NCBI RefSeq assembly: GCF_000011645.1
Contig: NC_006270.3
Span: forward strand, 2,353,501 to 2,417,500
Source of the DNA: Bacillus licheniformis DSM 13 = ATCC 14580
Lineage (GTDB): Bacteria; Bacillota; Bacilli; Bacillales; Bacillaceae
Length of the DNA stretch: 64,000 nucleotides
Reading direction: 5' to 3'
Part shown: one piece after another, positions 59,533 through 64,000 of the stretch
How the letters are laid out: each line of letters begins with the position of its first letter
How positions within the stretch are numbered: the first letter of the stretch is position 1
Program-made: the position numbers and the translations under genes
The notes under the pieces: generated by a model
Told to the model about the DNA's origin: nothing
What the model saw: the letters and a program-made list of their open reading frames with translations, nothing else
Databases searched by the model: none

Positions 59533-59838
59533 TTATGTTACGTTTCGTTCTCCGATATGAATCGGTGACGTTTTGACAGATGTTACGTTTCTCTCAGCAA
59601 CTTGCACCGGTGCGGATGTTACGTTTCTCTCTGCGATTTGCACTGGCGCGGACGTTACATTTCTCTCAGCGACTTGCACCGGTGCTGATGTTACATTTCT
59701 CTCTGCGATTTGCATTGGCGCGGATGTGACGTTTCTCTCGGCGACCTTCACACCATCTGTTTGCGTCATCAGCGCAGCACTTGCCAAAGAAAGTCCTGCT
59801 ACTGAAGCAGCGGCGGTTAACAACAGTTTAGATTTCAT
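59533..59838 (-). CDS. Phr pheromone precursor with six ERNVT copies
   Basis: A 101-residue secreted precursor with a signal peptide (about residues 1-22). It contains five AERNVT units (residues 33-38, 45-50, 57-62, 69-74, 81-86) joined by SAP(M/V)Q(I/V), then a last GERNVT at the very C-terminus. Known Phr peptides are C-terminal pentapeptides such as SRNVT of PhrE, so ERNVT is the likely signal, released in several copies. The gene overlaps rap by 11 bp, the typical Rap-Phr arrangement. ATG follows AAGGGG at 9 nt. Confidence 0.9.
   Translation of the reverse strand: MKSKLLLTAAASVAGLSLASAALMTQTDGVKVAERNVTSAPMQIAERNVTSAPVQVAERNVTSAPVQIAERNVTSAPVQVAERNVTSVKTSPIHIGERNVT
59581..59742 (-). repeat. 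Tandem 36-bp coding repeat in phr
   Basis: Four and a half in-frame units of 36 bp encode AERNVT plus a SAPVQV or SAPVQI linker. V and I alternate, and the DNA matches best two units away, so a 72-bp unit was probably duplicated. This is a protein-coding repeat, not a CRISPR. Confidence 0.9.
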
Positions 59839-60958
59839 ACGACCAGTCCCCTTTTTTCATTTGTTTTCGAGCACTGAATACCGTTTGATAGAAATAAACA
59901 GAGTCGCTCAAGCGCCCAATTTCATTATAGTATTCAGCTGCTTCCAATGCCAAGTCCTCAATATCGGGATACATCTTTTTTGACCCGAGCAGCTGAAATG
60001 TCTCCAGCATTGGAGCCCTGCCGTCATCATCAACATACAAAGCTTTTAAAAAATGAAATTTTGAAAGGTAGATCGCATCGTCTGATCGGCGGGCGATGTC
60101 AATTCCTTTGTTTAACGCGTCATCCGCCTTTTCCAGCTGCTTCAACTTGAAATATGCAAGTGCAAGACTGAAAAACGCTTTTGGAAGAATATCTGATGAC
60201 TCTTCTTGATAAATCGCAGCAGCCCTGTTGAAGTACTCGGCTGCCTGATCGAAATCCCCCATCTTATAATAGCAGTTTCCCAAATTGTAATAGGTGTGTC
60301 CTTCCAATATGAGCTGGCCTTCTTGCTGTGAAAGCTTCAGCGCCTTTTCAAGATGTGACAGCGCTTTTTCATTCGACTCTAAATCGTCATAGTTCCCTGC
60401 GATGACGAACTCGCATTGGATTCTCCGAACCGTGTAGGTTTCATGCGCCTGATAGGTTTCAATCGCTTGAAGCGCATAGTTCATCGACACATGGCTCTGT
60501 TTCATATGATAAAACACTTCAGCCATTTTAAAATGAAACTCGGCTCTCTCTATTTCGTCCTCGACGTGCAGCAGCTTTTTTTCGGCGCGCCTGTAAAAAG
60601 AGATCGCTTTAATATAATCATGGTTTTTATATTCATACATCCCTCTAAAAAAGTTAAAATAATATTCGAGCAGGCCTGTCAGCTTTCCTTGTTCATCTTC
60701 GATATCTTTTAATATTTCAGAAAAGTCAGGCGGGGTTTCGCCTTCTTCCAAAGGTTTTACGTAATCAAGCATGATTCTGTGTCTGAATTCCATTAAGGCG
60801 TAATACAATAATAAGTCTTGATCCTCTTCCATTTGAGAAATTTCGCGCTCAATTTCTGCCTTCAGCATTTCGGCGTCCGTGACGTTGAATTTACGTATCG
60901 CGTTATACCAGTCATTAATTTTTACGCCGACTGCCGTCGATGGGATTTTTACGCTCAC
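59828..60958 (-). CDS. Rap-family response-regulator inhibitor/phosphatase
   Basis: A 376-residue Rap protein: an N-terminal three-helix bundle (about residues 1-70, STAVGVKINDWYNAIRKF) and about six TPR repeats. Visible repeats include MAEVFYHMKQSHVSMNYALQ, TYYNLGNCYYKMGDFDQAA and FSLALAYFKLKQLEKADDA. Rap proteins dephosphorylate Spo0F or block ComA DNA binding until the cognate Phr peptide binds the TPR groove. The start is GTG 60958 with GGAAGGGG 7 nt upstream. It is followed by, and overlaps, its phr gene. The target (Spo0F or ComA) cannot be told from sequence alone. Confidence 0.93.
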   Translation of the reverse strand: MSVKIPSTAVGVKINDWYNAIRKFNVTDAEMLKAEIEREISQMEEDQDLLLYYALMEFRHRIMLDYVKPLEEGETPPDFSEILKDIEDEQGKLTGLLEYYFNFFRGMYEYKNHDYIKAISFYRRAEKKLLHVEDEIERAEFHFKMAEVFYHMKQSHVSMNYALQAIETYQAHETYTVRRIQCEFVIAGNYDDLESNEKALSHLEKALKLSQQEGQLILEGHTYYNLGNCYYKMGDFDQAAEYFNRAAAIYQEESSDILPKAFFSLALAYFKLKQLEKADDALNKGIDIARRSDDAIYLSKFHFLKALYVDDDGRAPMLETFQLLGSKKMYPDIEDLALEAAEYYNEIGRLSDSVYFYQTVFSARKQMKKGDWSYEI

Positions 60959-61018
60959 CCCTTACGCCCCTTCCTTTTTTACAGATTGCGTTCTCTATCT
61001 AGCTCTTCACTTGAATAT

Positions 61019-61047
61019 ATTTTACATAAAGGGTCATTTTTTCACAA
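61019..61047 (-). promoter_or_regulatory. rap-phr promoter
   Basis: Minus strand: TTGTGA (61042-61047), a 17-bp spacer, TAAAAT (61019-61024), 60 bp before rap. No ComA box (TTGCGG-N4-CCGCAA) is seen. Confidence 0.5.
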
Positions 61048-61144
61048 TTATTTTATTTATTAGCATCGTTATTTCCTATCAGGATGTGGACGAAGAATCG
61101 GCCTCAAGTCCTGTTGCACCTGGAAAATAAACACCGTTACAGAC

Positions 61145-61178
61145 AAAAAAACAGCCCGGCTAAGCGGGCTGTTTTTTG
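61145..61178 (-). terminator. ppiB terminator
   Basis: AACAGCCC and GGGCTGTT arms (extended by CG pairs) with seven T on the minus strand, 10 bp after ppiB. Confidence 0.85.
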
Positions 61179-61188
61179 CGCTCTCTGA

Positions 61189-61626
61189 TTATGCATCAAA
61201 TACTTCGACTTTTTCCATGCCTTGTCCCTGCTCCATTGAAGTGACGGCATCAAGGCCTGATGTGACCTTTCCGAAAACGGTGTGAACGCCGTTCAAGTGC
61301 GGCTGAGGCTCATGGACGATAAAGAATTGGCTGCCTCCGGTATCTTTTCCTGCGTGAGCCATTGAGAGAGAACCGGCTTCGTGTTTGTGCGGATTCCCTT
61401 CTGTCTCGCATTTAATCGTATATCCAGGTCCGCCTGTTCCGGTGCCGTGCGGGCAGCCTCCCTGGCTGACGAAGCCCGGGATGACGCGGTGGAACTTCAG
61501 CCCGTCATAGAACCCTTCGTTTGCAAGTTTTTCAAAGTTGGCGACAGTTCCCGGCGCCGCATCCGGATATAGTTCAAACTCGATTTTTTTGCCGTTTGTC
61601 AGTTGTATGTATCCTTTTTTAGCCAT
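61189..61626 (-). CDS. ppiB: Peptidyl-prolyl cis-trans isomerase B (cyclophilin)
   Basis: A 145-residue cytoplasmic cyclophilin. Active-site signatures are FHRVIPGFVSQGGCPHGTGT and SLSMAHAGKDTGGSQFFI, followed by PHLNGVHTVFGKVTSG. Length is two residues above B. subtilis PpiB. ATG 61626 follows AAAGGAGAGAATC. It is monocistronic, with an extended -10 promoter and its own terminator. Confidence 0.96.
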   Translation of the reverse strand: MAKKGYIQLTNGKKIEFELYPDAAPGTVANFEKLANEGFYDGLKFHRVIPGFVSQGGCPHGTGTGGPGYTIKCETEGNPHKHEAGSLSMAHAGKDTGGSQFFIVHEPQPHLNGVHTVFGKVTSGLDAVTSMEQGQGMEKVEVFDA

Positions 61627-61657
61627 CTTGATTCTCTCCTTTCATTTCACAAGGGTC

Positions 61658-61666
61658 ATTATATCA
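61658..61666 (-). promoter_or_regulatory. ppiB promoter, extended -10
   Basis: The minus strand TGATATAAT lies 32 bp before the ppiB ATG. The nearest -35-like TTGGCT is 19 bp upstream. Confidence 0.5.
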
Positions 61667-61841
61667 TATTGAAGAAGCAGAGAGCCAATCGACCGAAATA
61701 AACGCCGCTCTTGTATCGTTTTTGTAAAAAATTTTAAAAAAAGGTTGAATCGCCTGTGAAAATCATGAATGATAAAAGAGCGGCGAGATACGATGCCGGG
61801 AGGGCATTTGACTTGAAGAGAAAATTCTCTCTTTTTTTCTT

Positions 61842-61868
61842 TGAAACCTCACTCATCTTTCATCCGTC
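61842..61868 (+). promoter_or_regulatory. Sigma-M-type promoter of ypuA
   Basis: TGAAAC (61842-61847), a 17-bp spacer, CGTC (61865-61868), 95 bp before the ypuA start. It matches the sigma-M consensus, and ypuA belongs to that regulon in B. subtilis. Confidence 0.75.
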
Positions 61869-61962
61869 TATATTTCGGAACGCATTATTTCCGTTCCGGC
61901 AGGCTTCTTTAAAAGTACAGCAATTCTGCCTGAAGCCTGCATTTTTAAGGAGGGCATTGAGC

Positions 61963-62859
61963 TTGAAAAAATCGATACTAGGAATCTTTACAGCATTGTG
62001 TCTGCTCATTTTCCCGCAGGTCAGCTTCGCTGACGCCGCAGTGGGTGATGTCATCGTCACGCTGGGGAAAGACTTGTCAAGCCAGGACAGACAAAAAGTA
62101 TTAAAAGAAATGAATGCGCCTGAAAATGCGACCATCATCGAGGTGACAAATGATGAGGAGCATAAATATTTAGGGGATTATATACCGAAAGCACAAATCG
62201 GAACAAGAGCGATTTCTTCTTCTTCAATTACCGTAGCGAAAAAAGGCACCGGTTTGGAAGTTCAGACACACAATATCAGCAGAATTACAGATGAGATGTA
62301 TTTGAACGCGCTGATGACGGCCGGTGTAAAAGACGCCAAAGTCTATGTCACCGCTCCGTTTGAAGTGTCAGGCACAGCCGCTTTAACCGGATTGATGAAA
62401 GCGTATGAAACGACTTCGGGCGAAAAAATTTCCGAAGATGTGAAAAAGGTCGCGAATGAAGAGCTTGTCACCACTTCAGAGCTTGGCGAGAAAATCGGCA
62501 GTGAAAACGCGTCAGCGCTGATGGCCAAAGTCAAGGAAGAAATCTCGAAAAACGGAGTTCCCGAGTCAAAAGAGGAATTGGAGAAAACGATTGATTCGGC
62601 TGCTTCCGAACTTGGCGTGACACTCACAGAAGATCAGAAAAACTCTCTTATATCTTTATTTAATAACATGAAAAATATTAATATCGACTGGAACCAGGTT
62701 GGAGACCAGCTTGACAAAGCAAAGGATAAAATCACGAAATTCTTGGATTCTGAAGAAGGACAAAACTTTCTTCAAAAACTGATCGACTTCTTTGTGTCTC
62801 TGTGGAACGCCATCGTTTCCGTATTCACCGGCGGCGGCACCTCAGAGTCCAACGGTTAA
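61963..62859 (+). CDS. ypuA: YpuA, secreted DUF1002 protein
   Basis: A 298-residue exported protein. The signal peptide covers about residues 1-25 (LGIFTALCLLIFPQVSFADA). The DUF1002 domain follows with VGDVIVTLGKDLSSQDRQ, AQIGTRAISSSSITVAKKG and NALMTAGVKDAKVYVTAPF. The start is TTG 61963, 8 nt after GGAGGG. An upstream in-frame ATG at 61756 would add 69 residues, precede the sigma-M promoter and bury the signal peptide. Its function in the envelope is unknown. Confidence 0.92.
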   Translation: MKKSILGIFTALCLLIFPQVSFADAAVGDVIVTLGKDLSSQDRQKVLKEMNAPENATIIEVTNDEEHKYLGDYIPKAQIGTRAISSSSITVAKKGTGLEVQTHNISRITDEMYLNALMTAGVKDAKVYVTAPFEVSGTAALTGLMKAYETTSGEKISEDVKKVANEELVTTSELGEKIGSENASALMAKVKEEISKNGVPESKEELEKTIDSAASELGVTLTEDQKNSLISLFNNMKNINIDWNQVGDQLDKAKDKITKFLDSEEGQNFLQKLIDFFVSLWNAIVSVFTGGGTSESNG

Positions 62860-62974
62860 CACAACCGCCGAAACACCTCCTTTTTCACTTGGAGAGACCC
62901 AAATAAATGAGACAAGGAAAAAACACCCCCTGAATCGTATTAATACAATATGATTCTTAGGAGGGTGTTTTTCT

Positions 62975-63307
62975 ATGGGCACAAGAGTACATTACGCAGA
63001 AGAAGTAAAATGGGAAGTAATTAAAATGAAACAAGCTGGAATGACAAACAAAGAAATAATGGAACAACTGGGGATAAAAAATAAGACTCAAATTAAAACA
63101 TGGATGCGATGGTACAAAACAGGCCAAACCTATCGATTTTCGCAACAAGTTGGAAAACAATATTCCTACGGTAAAGAATCGGAGGAAATGAGTGAGCTAG
63201 AAGAATTAAAACTAAAGAATAAACAGCTAGAGGCTCAATTGGCAATTATAAAAAAGTACCAGGAGATCGAAAGGAGTTGGAGCCACGAGTCATTGTCCAA
63301 GTTGTAG
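62975..63307 (+). CDS. IS3-family OrfA
   Basis: A 110-residue DNA-binding protein with an N-terminal helix-turn-helix (KWEVIKMKQAGMTNKEIMEQ) and a C-terminal leucine-zipper coiled coil (SELEELKLKNKQLEAQLAII). ATG follows TTAGGAGGGTG. The 3' part carries A_AAA_AAG at 63250-63256 in the correct phase for a -1 shift into orfB, giving the OrfAB transposase. Confidence 0.9.
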   Translation: MGTRVHYAEEVKWEVIKMKQAGMTNKEIMEQLGIKNKTQIKTWMRWYKTGQTYRFSQQVGKQYSYGKESEEMSELEELKLKNKQLEAQLAIIKKYQEIERSWSHESLSKL

Positions 63308-64000
63308 AAGAACTCTCAGCCACTTTTAAAATAATTGATATTCTTGGAGTATTAGGCATACCTAAGTCAACATATTACCGTTGGAAAAAGAAGTATAAAA
63401 AAGTTGAGCTAACTTCATTAGAAGAGCTAGTAATCAAGCTGTGTAAGAAAAACTTCTATCACTATGGTCATCGTAAAATTAAATCCATCTTAAACAGAAA
63501 GTATGGGATAAATGTAAACCGCAAAACTGTACAAAAAATTATGCAAAAGTTTGAGATTCAGTGTCAAGTTAAGAAGAAGCGACAAAAGTACATTTGTGGT
63601 GAGAGTAATATTATTGTGCCGAACACTCTCAATCGTAATTTTAAAGCAAGCCGATTAAATGAAAAATGGGTAACCGACATTACCTACTTACCTTATGGCT
63701 CGACTATGTTATATTTATCAACGATTATGGACTTATATAACAACGAAATAGTGGCTTACAAAATAGGTACGAGCCAAGATATTAACCTAGTATTAGACAC
63801 ATTGAGGGAAGCTGTAGAATTACGTAAACCAGTAGGGTTACTTCTTCATAGCGACCAGGGATCTGTCTATACTTCACATGCATATCAGAATTTGGCCAAA
63901 GAAAAAGGCATTACCACAAGCATGTCTCGAAAAGGAAACTGCCATGATAATGCCGTCATTGAATCCTTTCACTCCTCGCTAAAGTCGGAAGGATTTAACG
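63250..64000 (+). CDS. IS3-family OrfB transposase (integrase domain), partial
   Basis: The -1 frame after the slippery site is open to the window edge. OrfB alone could start at TTG 63277 after AAGGAG. The rve-type DDE domain is present: first Asp in EKWVTDITYLP, second in LLHSDQGSVYTS, Glu in HDNAVIESFHSSLKSE. A helix-turn-helix (GHRKIKSILNRKYGINVNRK) precedes it. No internal stops are seen, so the element may be active. The C-terminus lies outside. Confidence 0.88.

Larger units (their letters stand above)
62908..64000 (+). mobile_element. IS3-family insertion sequence, left part
   Basis: The element lies 48 bp after ypuA and runs off the right edge. The likely left end begins TGAGACAAGGAAAAAACACC. 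It holds orfA and most of orfB with a programmed frameshift signal, like the IS150 group. An IS of this family (IS3Bli1) is known in several copies in B. licheniformis; identity cannot be confirmed here. The right end and target duplication are outside the window. Confidence 0.85.

Noticed and set aside
59581..59742. CRISPR-like tandem repeat
   Set aside because: Repeats are contiguous, in frame, 36 bp without variable spacers, and lie inside the Phr coding sequence.
61756..61962. Longer N-terminus for ypuA
   Set aside because: It starts upstream of the sigma-M promoter and would place the signal peptide in the middle of the protein; TTG 61963 has a proper ribosome site.
1..64000. tRNA or rRNA genes
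   Set aside because: No cloverleaf-like GTTCGA/CCA segments or rRNA cores were noticed on either strand by eye; a covariance scan would be needed to exclude them fully.

Overview
The window comes from a low-to-medium GC Bacillus, most likely the B. licheniformis / B. paralicheniformis group. Gene order follows the B. subtilis chromosome from gerC/mtr through spoIVA, cmk, gudB, serA, sigX, res, spm/dacB and scpAB to the rib operon. The proteins are close to, but not the same as, those of B. subtilis, and several B. licheniformis-type insertions interrupt the shared backbone. Almost everything is read from the minus strand. The plus-strand exceptions are ypzI, fer, serA, a YjcZ-like microprotein, ypuF, ypuA and an IS3-type element cut by the right edge.

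Layout. 1-5 kb: menaquinone side chain and methylation (hepT partial, menG, hepS), TRAP regulator mtrB, folE, the HU gene hbs, and spoIVA behind a clear sigma-E promoter. 5-16.9 kb: yphF, yphE, gpsA, der, a YIEGIA-family operon (yphA, seaA-like, small capping subunit), ypzI, fni, ypfD, cmk, ypfB, and the spore cortex-lysis pair ypeB/sleB. The c-di-GMP receptor gene ypfA expected beside ypfB is absent. 16.9-30.7 kb: prsW, an extra asparaginase, ypdA, gudB (active allele without the codon duplication), mecB, ypbG-ypbB including recS, fer, ribU with an FMN riboswitch, and serA.

30.7-45.5 kb: an M23-LysM hydrolase, the sigX-rsiX ECF unit with its own sigma-X promoter, and then a five-gene cell-envelope island: LCP transferase, polysaccharide deacetylase, membrane-anchored beta-propeller, histidine kinase and response regulator. 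The island lies between sigX and resE and is bracketed by two nearly identical 25-bp hairpins. The redox and cytochrome c genes resEDCBA follow. 45.5-56.4 kb: rluB, spmB-spmA-dacB (sporulation, sigma-E), ypuI, scpBA (condensin accessory), a microprotein behind a sigma-K-type promoter, ypuF, the riboflavin operon ribDEBAHT with a second FMN riboswitch, and ypuD.

56.4-64 kb is accessory. It holds a single-polypeptide RNA repair enzyme (5' kinase, metallophosphoesterase, Rnl1-like ligase), an Hsp20 protein, and a Rap-Phr quorum cassette whose Phr precursor carries six copies of the pentapeptide ERNVT. After these come ppiB, ypuA behind a sigma-M-type promoter, and an IS3-family element with an A_AAA_AAG frameshift site.

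Recurring themes are envelope-stress control (sigX, sigma-M-type promoters, the five-gene island, PrsW), sporulation in successive compartments (sigma-E, G and K signals), and riboflavin control by two riboswitches serving uptake and synthesis. The most novel points are the six-pheromone Phr, the three-domain RNA repair protein, the envelope two-component island, and an unexplained structured stretch at 33477-33579.
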